Below, piece by piece: positions 1-7,607 of a stretch of 16,827 nucleotides of DNA (its first letter is position 1; each line of letters starts with the position of its first letter). Both the position numbers and the translations under genes were made by a program. Source of the stretch: Pelagophyceae sp. CCMP2097 (taxonomy: Eukaryota > Sar > Pelagophyceae). The stretch spans positions 28,068 through 44,894 of the forward strand of contig MU657210.1 of assembly GCA_026770575.1 (NCBI GenBank). Reading direction: 5' to 3'. The notes beneath the pieces were generated by a model, which had not been told where the DNA came from, did no database searches, and was given only the letters and a program-made list of their open reading frames with translations.

Positions 1-146
1 GCTATTTATTTTTTCTTTTTTTTGCGGCCGACCAGATTCGAACCTGTGACCAAAAACTTCTTCTATGATGATTCCAATGAGGCTCCTGCTCGACCTCAAC
101 TCCCAATTTTAGCGATCGCATCAACCACCAATCGCTAAATCGGCCG
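1..146 (-). mobile_element. tRNA-derived SINE-like element with A-rich tail
   Basis: Read on the minus strand, 146-140 (CGGCCGA) and 31-25 (TCGGCCG) form a perfect 7-bp acceptor-like stem around a 122-nt body. The body has an A-box-like stretch (TAGCGATTGGTGG, just inside the 5' stem) and a B-box-like stretch (GGTTCGAATCT, near 45-35), the two parts of an internal RNA polymerase III promoter. The T-arm pairs at about four of five positions. The body is too long for an ordinary tRNA, and its D-arm and anticodon arm do not fold cleanly, so it is not called a functional tRNA. Directly 3' (24-1) is a tail of A with a few interruptions, as in a retroposed SINE. An intron-bearing or decayed tRNA gene is the alternative. 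Confidence 0.4.
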
Positions 147-196
147 AGTTGCTGTTTTTTTCTTCCCAAAGGTGGAACCTCACGGATGGACCCGGC

Positions 197-241
197 GACG
201 GACGGACAAACAGACAAACGGACAAACGGACAGACAGACAT
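197..241. repeat. GACA/GACG-type tetranucleotide repeat
   Basis: A degenerate tandem repeat of 4-base units (GACG, GACA, AACA, AACG) runs through this stretch. It gives the low-complexity V/C/P/S/R reading on the minus strand. It is a simple-sequence tract and no coding role is supported. Confidence 0.75.
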
Positions 242-259
242 AATTGCCCCAAGTAATCC

Positions 260-363
260 TTCAATCAAAGGACCCGAAGGGCCCTTGCCGTAAACTGACG
301 TTGAATAAACGGCAAGGACCCTTCGGGTCCTGAATCACCCATCTGTCTTTTTTCTTGATTGAA
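260..363. repeat. Foldback inverted repeat (nested arms)
   Basis: The left arm 269-291 and right arm 309-331 are 23-bp reverse complements with a single mismatch, separated by 17 nt. The outer arms TTCAATCAA (260-268) and TTGATTGAA (355-363) are also exact reverse complements, so the left arm is a continuous 32 nt while the right side carries a 23-nt asymmetric interruption (332-354). This would make a strong hairpin in RNA or a cruciform in DNA. It resembles a small foldback or MITE-like element, but no target-site duplication could be fixed by eye. Confidence 0.7.
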
Positions 364-382
364 ATATTGACACAAAAGTTAA

Positions 383-455
383 GATTTCGTGAAGCGATTC
401 TGACCAAATCGTTCGATTTTCGTGAAGTGATTCTGACCGAATCGTTCGATTTTCG
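383..455. repeat. 33-bp tandem repeat, about two copies
   Basis: The unit beginning CGTGAAG at 388 recurs at 421, a 33-bp period, with only a few substitutions (GCGATTC/GTGATTC, CCAAATC/CCGAATC). A third partial unit starts at the following GATTTTCG. It lies 110-185 bp upstream of the ATG at 568. It may be a promoter-proximal repeat or part of a decayed mobile element. Confidence 0.7.
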
Positions 456-483
456 AACTTGTTTGTGCTTTTTTCGATAGGAA

Positions 484-495
484 TAGGAATTCCTA
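484..495. promoter_or_regulatory. 12-bp palindrome TAGGAATTCCTA, candidate operator
   Basis: A perfect 12-bp palindrome sits 72 bp before the ATG of the gene at 568. The identical 12-mer occurs again at 7495-7506, 101 bp upstream of the WD40 gene ATG. A shared perfect palindrome at a similar promoter distance in two genes suggests a dimeric transcription-factor site, but a common dispersed repeat is equally possible. Confidence 0.3.
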
Positions 496-567
496 CAAAT
501 TGTATTCGGTACAACAGGTGTATTAACAGCTGTTTTTAGAAACGTTTTTAACGCATCGCCGCTCGAG

Positions 568-1411
568 ATGCACTTCATCATCTTCGCGGCGCTGCTCGTC
601 GGCTCGGCTGCGCAAACCCCTTCCGACTTCTGCACCCTGTTCGGCAGCAGCGAAAACACGCTCGTCCAATGCACCTGCGCGGACGAAGGCAGCAACGCCG
701 GCAAGGTCGCCTGCAAAGCCGACATCCCGAATAAGAGCCTCCTCGGCTACGAAATCTACGCCGCCAAGACGTACCCCTTTGACGTGTGCTTTGATCTTTG
801 GTGAGGACCTCTGCTTCGACCTATGGTGAGGCAAGCTTGCAAGCTTGCGACCCGCGTACCCTGCGCAGCGACGCACCCGTCTCCATCTACTTCAACGTCG
901 ACGGCGTCCAAACTACGTTCCAGGGCACCGACACACGGCGAATCGCGGTGCCCAGCCTTGGTGCGTCTACCGACCGCCCCGTTGATGCTCCCTAGCGAAT
1001 CTCCCGGGCGGCGTAGGCTTCGTCCAGAAGATTCAGTTCGATGATGTTGAGTACTCCTTCTCCCTCGGGCTCTTCGTCGACACGACGTACAGCATCGGGC
1101 AGAAGGCCAGCCTCGAGGCCAACTTTAAAGTCGTTTTCGACATTAAAGACGTCAATAAACTCCCGCAGTCCCTCCAGACCGCCTTCTCAAGATATTTCGG
1201 CATCGACGGCATCGACGGCATCGACGGCTTCGAGTACTCCATCTTCATCTGGTCCCAGGACGTCAACGTCCCGACGGGCTGCGGTCCAAGCGACGGAGGC
1301 GCCTGCCGGCCGAAGTCCTCTATAAGCGGCGCCTCGGGCCTCGTCCCGCACCGCAACCTCGCCGCCGCCGCCGCCATGCCCTTCCTCCTCATCGGCGCCA
1401 CGCTCCTCTGA
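568..1411 (+). CDS. Secreted or GPI-anchored surface protein, unrecognised family (3 exons)
   Basis: Exons 568-800, 869-960 and 996-1411 join in frame to a 246-aa protein; the introns are 68 and 35 nt (GTGAGG...GCGCAG and GTGCGT...CCTAG). The ATG at 568 opens a clear signal peptide (MHFIIFAALLVGSAAQ), and the mature N-terminus is cysteine-rich. The third exon encodes a soluble-looking, beta-rich stretch with a triplicated GID motif from a 9-bp repeat at 1199-1228. The C-terminus, small residues (SGAS) then an Ala-rich segment and a hydrophobic tail ending FLLIGATLL, resembles a GPI-attachment signal. No conserved family was recognised, so molecular function is unknown; secretion or surface display is inferred from the two ends. 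The donor region is duplicated (copies at 787-806 and 812-831), so donor choice is the least certain boundary; only the first donor keeps the frame open to the later exons. The 35-nt second intron is very short but is required to avoid a stop. Confidence 0.6.
787..831 (+). repeat. 25-bp-offset duplication of exon end plus splice donor
   Basis: 787-806 and 812-831 are 20-nt copies (17 of 20 identical), each spelling Cys-Phe-Asp-Leu-Trp and running into GGTGAGG. All three differences are third-codon-position synonymous changes (TTT/TTC, GAT/GAC, CTT/CTA). The offset of 25 nt puts the two copies in different frames. Both carry a usable GTGAGG donor. Confidence 0.7.
831..848. repeat. 18-bp perfect palindrome inside intron 1
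   Basis: GCAAGCTTGCAAGCTTGC is its own reverse complement and is built from two overlapping GCAAGCTTGC units. It follows directly on the second donor copy, inside the intron. It could fold over the splice site or simply be simple-sequence expansion. Confidence 0.55.
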
Positions 1412-2005
1412 GCACCTCTGACAAGCAACCCTCGCCCTTCGAGAGTCGAGACCGGCCTCGACACAGAGCCCTCGAGGCTCCGCCGCTCTGCAAGCCCACA
1501 ATCGGCCCGTAATTCCCCTTTTGGATTCCCCTGCCGGCCGGCGTCGGCCCCCTCGCAGACGCGCGCGGCCTCGTCCCGGCGCCTCTGCTCTCTGGCCGGG
1601 CGGGTGCGGGTCGCGGGTCGAGGCTTGTCCACGACCCGCGACACCCACAGGCCCTTTTCCGGCCCAGACAGGAGTCCGGCGACGTCGACCGGCACTTCGA
1701 AGGGTTGCAGGCGCCTGGCCGGGACGGGCGGCGCCGTCGTGCGCGGCCCCAGCGCGTGCGCGGGTAAGCCCTGCCCTGGCGGTCGAGTGCGCCCTCTCGA
1801 ACGCGGCGTGCAATTCACTGGAGGCAACACTGCGCTGCCATCCGCGCACGCCCTTCCACACGGGCCCCCCTTGCTTCCTTTCGTGACTAAATGAATTTCA
1901 GGACGCCGGGCAAGGCCCGGCCCGGGAAAGGCGTTGTGTCGCTAAAGATTACAAAGAGTAGCGGGCTTTGACACCCTCTCGGCCCACGTGGCGCGCGCGA
2001 TCGCG
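1412..2005 (+). other. Intergenic region with candidate 5'-UTR intron (1764-1901)
   Basis: No protein was assigned here. On the plus strand there is a strong splice pair: donor G|GTAAGC with GT at 1764-1765, and acceptor ATTTCAG with AG at 1900-1901, preceded by a branch-point-like TGACTAAAT at about 1883-1891. That makes a 138-nt intron. Sequence after the acceptor soon reaches stops in the channel-gene region, so the best reading is a noncoding first exon plus 5'-UTR intron of the channel gene starting at 2006. A GC-rich hairpin (GCCGGGC, 3-nt loop, GCCCGGC; 1905-1921) follows the acceptor. Long minus-strand open frames across 1033-1861 look mostly like high-GC artefacts; see the rejected list. 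Confidence 0.35.
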
Positions 2006-5000
2006 ATGGGGGGCAGCGGGCCGCCGGCGGCGACGGACGACGACGTGACGCAGAAGACGACGTCGGACTCGATCGAAACGAACGTTTTCGCGGGCATAGT
2101 GATCTACCTCGTCCTGTCGGTCATCTTCGACCTTTTGCGCCGCCGGCTCTGGTGGGTCTACGAGCCGCGGCTGCACCACGAGGCGTACAAGCCGAAGACG
2201 CCGGCGGCGCCGTCGGCGCGGTTCTTTGGGTGGGCGGCGGCGGTGATGAAGCATTGGGACGACGACGACTTCCTCCACTACGCGGGCGTCGACGGTGCGC
2301 TTCAGAAAGACGGGGACGCCCCCGCGAACCTCGAAGCACCGCTCCTGCGAGCCAAAGCACGTAGGCCTGGTGATGATCTACTTTCTGCGGTACGCGGTGA
2401 ACCAATTTCTCTTCTCTTCAGTCGTCGGCCTACTCGTCCTCGTCCCGACCTACTATTCCGACGACGTTCAAACCCGCGCCGGCGAATCCGACCCGGACCG
2501 CCGCGACGAACCCGGGGGACCGCGCATTTCGAACGTTTCCCCTAGGCGCTGAGTTCGAACGTCGCCGACGGCATGAGTTACTCCTTTTCTCTCACGACGG
2601 TCGAAAACGTCGGCTGCGATCTCGACGAGACGAACGTCGTCTTGGCAGAGGGCGCCGACGGCGGCTACTTGATGTTCCCGCGGTGTAAGGCTGGGGGGAA
2701 CTGGAGGTTTGTGCTGATCGTCTGTGCTGCGTGGCTTTTTACACTCCGGGCTCTCTCGCAGCTCAGCTACACGTGCAAGGACTTTGTCCGGTTGAGGCAC
2801 CGTTACTTGACTTCGAAGATGACGGCCTCGGCGCCGCCGGTGGAGATGCAGCACGTCATGACAGCACTCGTGGAAAACGTGCCACCCGCTCTAAGGTCCA
2901 CCGCCGCTTTGAAAAGGACGTTTGAACAGCTCTGCGGCCCCGGTTCGGTGCACTCGGCGCAGGTCATGGTCGCCGACATTGGGACGCTGGACGCGCTCTG
3001 CCGCCGCCGCGACGCCGCCATCGAGGCTTTGATCGAAGCGCACTCGCGCCGGGCCAAGATGCTCGGCGCCGTCCTCGACCAGTCTTTGCGCGACATTGAC
3101 GACCGCGGCCGTCAGACGCTCGCCGCCGCGCGCCGCCGCAGCAACGATAACTTGGCCGTCAACGCCGACGCCGCCGCGCCGACGCCGCCGACCGCCGACG
3201 ACGACGGGCCCTGGTGGCAGCACTACGAGCACATCACGGCCATGGGCGACGCGGCGTTGAAGGACGAGGCCCCGGACGCGCCGGGCGGCGCGGCGGCGGC
3301 TGATGTCCAATTGGATCTCGACGCCCAGCTCGCGGACCGCTCGGCTCTCGCGGCCCTCGCGAACCAATCAACGGCGGCGCTCGCGGCGCTTGCCGCGCTC
3401 GCCGTGCCCGACGCGCCCGCGGACACCGCGCCGGCCGGCGACGCCGCCGCGGCGCGCGCCCTCGACGACGAGGCCGTGGACAACGCGGCCGTCGACGACG
3501 CGACGGTGATAGTGCCGATGCACCCGCCGGACGCGCCGAGGCCGTCGCTGAACCGCCGGAGGTCGTCGAGCGGCATCTCGATGCCGGGCAGCGCCGTGGC
3601 GCCGGGCGTCGCCTCGTCGCCGTTGGCGCGGCCGTCGCTGCAGCGCCGCGCGACGTCGGGCAGCATCGGTGTTGGTGACGGCGCGCGGCCCGGTTTTACG
3701 CGTCGGGCGTCGAGCCGTCACATGTCGAGCCGCCACATTGTGCTTGACGAGGGCAAATGGGACGCTTTTACTTTAGCTCGAGGCCGTTCGGTCAAGATTT
3801 CAAAGGTCAGCGCCGACCTCGAGGCCGCCATCGTCGTCGCCGACCGCCTGCGCACGGCGCCGCAGCCGCAGCCGCAGCCGCGCGCGGGGTTGTACGAGCG
3901 TTTGTGCGGCGCGCCCAAGCGCGCGACGCTGCGGCGCGCTGAGTCGACGGCCAGAGCGGTGCCGCACCACCTCGTCGGGTCGCCGCTGCCCTGCGCCTGC
4001 TTGCACGGCTACTCGAAATTCTTCGACGGCCACTACGTGGCTTCGATTCCTTTTTACGAGCAGCTGGCTCGCGAGCTCAACGCCGCCGTTTTGCGCGAGC
4101 ACTTTGTCAAGATGGCCGCTTTGTCGGCTTTGCCGTTTGTCAAGCGCGCCGACGCGGCGACGAAGGCGCGGCGCAAGCGCCGCAACGTGCGGCGGCGGCG
4201 ATATGGTTTCGTCTGGGCGGTGGACGACTCGTCCAGCGACGACGCCCACGGCAGCGAAAGCGACGACGAGACGCCGCCGCCGGACGAGTGCCTCACTTCC
4301 GTCGAGCGCCGGCGGCAGCGGCGCGGCAAGCGCGACGCCTGGCGGCAAGCGACGGACGACGACGATCACGTTCTACGAATTTTAGCAGCGCACGGCCCCG
4401 TGCGCGCCGGCGCCGTGCTCCTGCGGCGCCTGCGCGAGCTCGCCGTCGGCGCGGCGGAGGCGCCGCAGCGCGTCCGCGCGGGGACGGGCTTCGTCGTGGA
4501 GTTTTTTGAAAGGTACGTTTTGTGCGGCCACCGGTGCACGGCGCTGCAGCGTTTGTACGAGGGCACTGCCAAGCGCCTAGGCCCGCGCGGGGCGCGGCGC
4601 ACCTTCCAGCCGTCGTCGACGGCGTTTGTGACGTTTACGCGGCCGACGGCGCGCGTTTTGGCCACGAACGCGCTGCTCTCTGCGAAACCCTTTGGCATAG
4701 AGGCCTCTTTGGCCCCGGAGCCGCGCGACGTCATCTGGGCCAACGTGCACGAGAACCAGCGCGCGGTGATGAAGCGGAGCTGGATCGTGGACTTGGCGAT
4801 TTTATTACTGCTCGTTTTCTGGACGACGGTCGTGACGGCGTGTTCCAACGCTGCGAAGATCGTCAACGCGCTGGGCGGCAAGTCTGCGTCCGAAGGCGCG
4901 TTGGGCGGGGCGCTGGTGGACACGCTGCCCGTCATCCTTTTGCTCAGCATCATCAACTTGCTGCCTTTATGCTTCCAAGCCATTGCGAGGTTCTACGAGC

Positions 5001-6373
5001 GGCGCAAGGCATTTTCCGCAGTCGACTTGAGCGTCGTGGAGCGCTTCCAGAAGTTTCAGCTGGTGAATGTCTACGTTTCAATCCTCTCTTCCGCTTTATT
5101 GGCGCAGATCCAGAGGAGCTGGCGATCGCCGTATTACCTTTTGAAGTCCATCGGGACCAACACGCCTTCGGCCTCCGTCTATTTCGCAAAGCTCGTTTTA
5201 TTCCAGGCGTCGACGAGCCCGATGTGGCTCATGCGCGCCTGGCCGTTGATCTCGCGCGGCCCGAAGACGTGGACCATTCAACCTCCCGAGCTCCCCGGGA
5301 TGATGTACGGCTGGGCCTACCCAAAGGTGATGATGACCTTCCTCATCGCGTCGACGTTTTGGGTCTTCGCGCCCATTTTGAGCGTGATCGCCTGCGTCTA
5401 CTTTGTGATGATCCAATTTGCGTTTCGCTATTTGATCCTCTACGTCCACATGCCCGTGTACGAGTCCGGAGGCCTGTTCTTCTACCACGTCGTCACCTAC
5501 ATCTGCTTCGGCCTCTTCTCAAGCAACCTCATCCTGGTCTTTTGGTTGTTGACAAAGTCGTTAGTTGGGTACGCTTTATTAGTAGCCCCGCTGTGCATGG
5601 TCGTCCGCTCCTTCCGCCACTTTGCCTACGAGGCCTACGAGCGGCCCTCGATGAGCGTCGCGCTGGACGAGGCCGTCGAGCACGAGGCCTGGTACAAGAG
5701 GCAGGCTCAACGCGCAAAGGCCAAGGCCGCCGATAGCAAAGCCGCCGACGCAAAGGCGCCGGTCGACGGCAAGGCCGACGACACTGCGGCACCTTCACCG
5801 GTCGCCGACACTGCGTTTTGCTGCGACGTGACGGCGCGCTTCGACGCGACGCTGTACCGCCAGCCGAGTTTGCGGCCGCAGGGCACTTTGGACGCCGACT
5901 CTGAGCTCGCCTTGCTCCTCGTCGTCGACGGCGCGGCGGCGCCGGCGCGCGAGCCCGACGGCGCGCGCGGCGCGGCGGAGCACGGCGCTCTGGCCTCGCA
6001 GGTCCGCAACGCCAAGGCAGCGGTGGAGTCTTTGCAGGAGCAGCGCCGCCGCGCACGAGAGGCTTTGGCGTCGCCGCACTCGACGCGCAAGAGCTCCCTC
6101 TTTTCACAGGACGACGACTCCGAGGTGGCGGCGCGCCACGCCGCTTCGAGATTCGCGCGCCTCCGGGGCAAGGGCCCCGCCGAGGCGACGCGCGAGGAGC
6201 GCGAAGCTGTCGAGGCCGCGCTGGGCAAGTTTTACCGCGGCGAAACGGATATCACCGGCGTCGTCGACGCCGCCGACGACGACGCCGGCGAAGACGAGGG
6301 CGACGACGAGCGCAAGACGACGGATTCCGTTTCGTTGGAGTACGACGAACGCAGCCCGGTGGACCACGTCTAG
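2006..6373 (+). CDS. OSCA/CSC1/TMEM63-type mechanosensitive or osmosensitive cation channel
   Basis: Exons 2006-2294, 2365-2465 and 2546-6373 (introns 70 and 80 nt) give about 1405 aa. Family marks in order: an N-terminal membrane segment (residues about 26-45), FLHYAGVDG joined across intron 1 to a second segment (about 97-126), and a third (about 183-203). Then comes the split RRM-like cytosolic domain (ALVENVPP near 237; AFVTF near 823 followed by PEPRDVIW near 854, a hallmark of the family). The pore-domain helices run from about 876 to 1150, including the family's MMYGW, YESGG and long hydrophobic runs. Known members are plasma-membrane or endomembrane channels gated by membrane tension or osmotic stress. 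The roughly 500 residues between the two halves of the cytosolic domain are Ala/Asp/Arg-rich, with SRR-type basic Ser motifs that suggest phosphorylation. The C-tail (about 1160-1405) is charged and disordered. At about 1400 aa it is much longer than the usual 700-900 aa. The start is the first ATG in frame, 2006; the intron 2 donor (GTTCAA) is weak and chosen by frame. Confidence 0.88.
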
Positions 6374-6395
6374 GCCTCAAAACCATTTGCTAATT

Positions 6396-7253
6396 TTATG
6401 CGAGCGCGTACGCCTCCCAAGGGTGCGGTGTCGCGAGGTCGAGCGCGACGAGGTCGTCGGCGGACGAAAGCGCCTTTTCGCCGCCAGCGAGGCCGTCGCG
6501 GGCGAGGCTCGCGCGGAGATTCGCCGTGGCGCTTGCGTCGCCGGGCTTGGTGCGCGCCATGGCGACGACGCGGCCGTTTCGGAGGAAGACGGAGTAGTCG
6601 CGGCTGCGGCGTAGTAGCTCTTGGCTCGGGCCCCAGTCGGCCTTTCCGATTGCGAGCTGCGCGGCAAAATCGCGGGCGCCGGCGGTGACGCTCGAGCGCT
6701 TGTAGGCGCCGTCGGCGAGGTCGATGGAGTCCCAGTAGTCCGTCTGCGCCTTGATCTTCAGCGTCGTCGCGTCGAGGTCGTACTCGGAGACGCCCGTGAA
6801 CCGCGCGGTGGGCTTCCAAGGGAGAGCGTTGAACGTCATCTGCAGCATCCAACGCGTCCGCAGCCGAACCGGCCCGAGGACCCTACGGAAAAGCGTGCGG
6901 GGGGGCGTCATCAGCCCGGGGCGCTTTCGTGGCACGTACTCGCAGCTGTGGAGGTTGATAGACGCGTCGGAAAACAGCACGCGCCCGAGCGCGTTGCGGC
7001 CGGCCAGCATGTCAATGTTCTTCCGGTACGCCTCCAAGCCGGCAAGCGACGAGAGCGGGTCGTCGAAGGAGACGTCGGGAAGGTAGAAGGCGGCCTCGAG
7101 GGGATCGAAGAAACTCCTGTACTCCCGATCCAGACACGCGCGCACATCCTCGACGTCGACGGCCGCCGACGCCGCCGGCTGAACGCGCCGCCGCGGCGCC
7201 GCCGAGCCGCGCAGCGCGGCGGCACAGCCCAGCGTGACCACGAAGCGCCACAT
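6396..7253 (-). CDS. DUF2358 / NTF2-like (SnoaL-fold) protein, probably organelle-targeted
   Basis: This is an uninterrupted 285-aa frame. The first ~30 residues form a hydrophobic then Arg/Ala-rich leader (MWRFVVTLGCAAALRGSAAP) that fits a signal peptide plus transit peptide. The body matches the DUF2358 pattern: FDPLEAAFYLPDVSFDDPL, then GLEAYRKNIDML, a central LRTRWMLQMTFNALPWKP, and FTGVSEYDLD running to TDYWDSIDL. These are typical of the NTF2-like cone fold in plastid or mitochondrial proteins of plants and algae. Known members are poorly characterised, so no reaction is proposed. The C-terminal part (DYSVFLRNGRVVAMAR) faintly recalls the start of a SOUL heme-binding domain, which in some plant proteins is fused to DUF2358, but the rest of a SOUL domain is absent. 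The gene is convergent with the channel gene, stop codons 22 bp apart. No intron was needed. Confidence 0.75.
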   Translation of the reverse strand: MWRFVVTLGCAAALRGSAAPRRRVQPAASAAVDVEDVRACLDREYRSFFDPLEAAFYLPDVSFDDPLSSLAGLEAYRKNIDMLAGRNALGRVLFSDASINLHSCEYVPRKRPGLMTPPRTLFRRVLGPVRLRTRWMLQMTFNALPWKPTARFTGVSEYDLDATTLKIKAQTDYWDSIDLADGAYKRSSVTAGARDFAAQLAIGKADWGPSQELLRRSRDYSVFLRNGRVVAMARTKPGDASATANLRASLARDGLAGGEKALSSADDLVALDLATPHPWEAYALA

Positions 7254-7420
7254 GTTCGCAATCGCCGAAAAGAACGCGTCTCAAATTCTCTGATGACGCA
7301 TACCTCGGAAACTCACGTCGAGGGCGCCCTGGGACCTCCGTGAGAGTCGCGACACGCGCATTAACTCGAACGCAAGGCCGGGAGTGCTCACGGCCTCCAG
7401 AACAGCCGCCCGTCTCAAAG

Positions 7421-7438
7421 ATTCTCAAATTTGAGAAT
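7421..7438. promoter_or_regulatory. 18-bp perfect palindrome
   Basis: ATTCTCAAATTTGAGAAT is exactly self-complementary with no spacer, about 170 bp upstream of both flanking starts. A symmetric factor-binding site is the simplest idea; no known factor is claimed. Confidence 0.35.
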
Positions 7439-7494
7439 GAGGATTTGTCTGGCGCTATCTAAGATTTTCGTTAGACGAAAGGATATCCTGATAA

Positions 7495-7506
7495 TAGGAA
7501 TTCCTA
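7495..7506. promoter_or_regulatory. 12-bp palindrome TAGGAATTCCTA, second copy
   Basis: Identical to 484-495. It lies 101 bp before the WD40 ATG, in the same AT-rich promoter-like context, with a second 10-bp palindrome (AGGATATCCT) just before it. Confidence 0.3.
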
Positions 7507-7539
7507 GTACCGACTCTTTTAAATTGAGAGATGTTCGGC

Positions 7540-7605
7540 TGCTTGCTTCAGGATTCTAAAAAGAACATGGCCCCACCCACTGGCAGGGTGGATCTTAAGC
7601 AAGCA
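7540..7605 (+). promoter_or_regulatory. Nested stem-loop ending 2 nt before the WD40 start codon
   Basis: Outer arms TGCTTGCTT (7540-7548) and AAGCAAGCA (7597-7605) are exact 9-bp complements. Within them CCACCC (7573-7578) and GGGTGG (7586-7591) form a 6-bp hairpin with a 7-nt loop. The structure would sit in the 5' leader immediately before the ATG at 7608. An upstream ATG at 7531 opens a 78-codon frame that overlaps the main start out of frame. Together these suggest translational control, by inference only. Confidence 0.4.
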
Positions 7606-7607
7606 AC

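Larger units (their letters stand above)
7254..7607. promoter_or_regulatory. Divergent intergenic region with palindromes
   Basis: This 354-bp gap lies between the start of the minus-strand DUF2358 gene and the plus-strand WD40 gene, so it should hold both promoters. Its 3' half is clearly AT-richer than its surroundings. It contains a perfect 18-bp palindrome (ATTCTCAAATTTGAGAAT, 7421-7438), AGGATATCCT (7480-7489) and TAGGAATTCCTA (7495-7506). A TTTTAAATT stretch near 7517-7525 is TATA-like. No gene was found. Confidence 0.5.

Noticed and set aside
25..146. A functional tRNA gene
   Set aside because: The acceptor stem and B-box are good, but the body is 122 nt and the D and anticodon arms do not fold into standard form; no anticodon can be assigned.
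1033..1861. Two long overlapping minus-strand open frames (265 and 224 codons)
   Set aside because: They overlap the coding third exon of the plus-strand gene at 568-1411 and are Arg/Gly/Ala-rich, as expected for antisense frames in very GC-rich DNA. The part upstream of 1411 has some natural-looking stretches (PFEVPVDVAGLLSGPEKG), but no family or splice-consistent gene could be built.
1905..1921. Bacterial-type terminator hairpin
   Set aside because: The GC hairpin has no following T-tract and the window is eukaryotic; it is more likely part of a GC-rich leader.
2573..6373. Treating ATG 2573 as the start of the channel gene
   Set aside because: The two upstream exons supply the missing N-terminal membrane segments (AGVDG joined to LVMIYFLRYAV) expected of the family and splice in frame.
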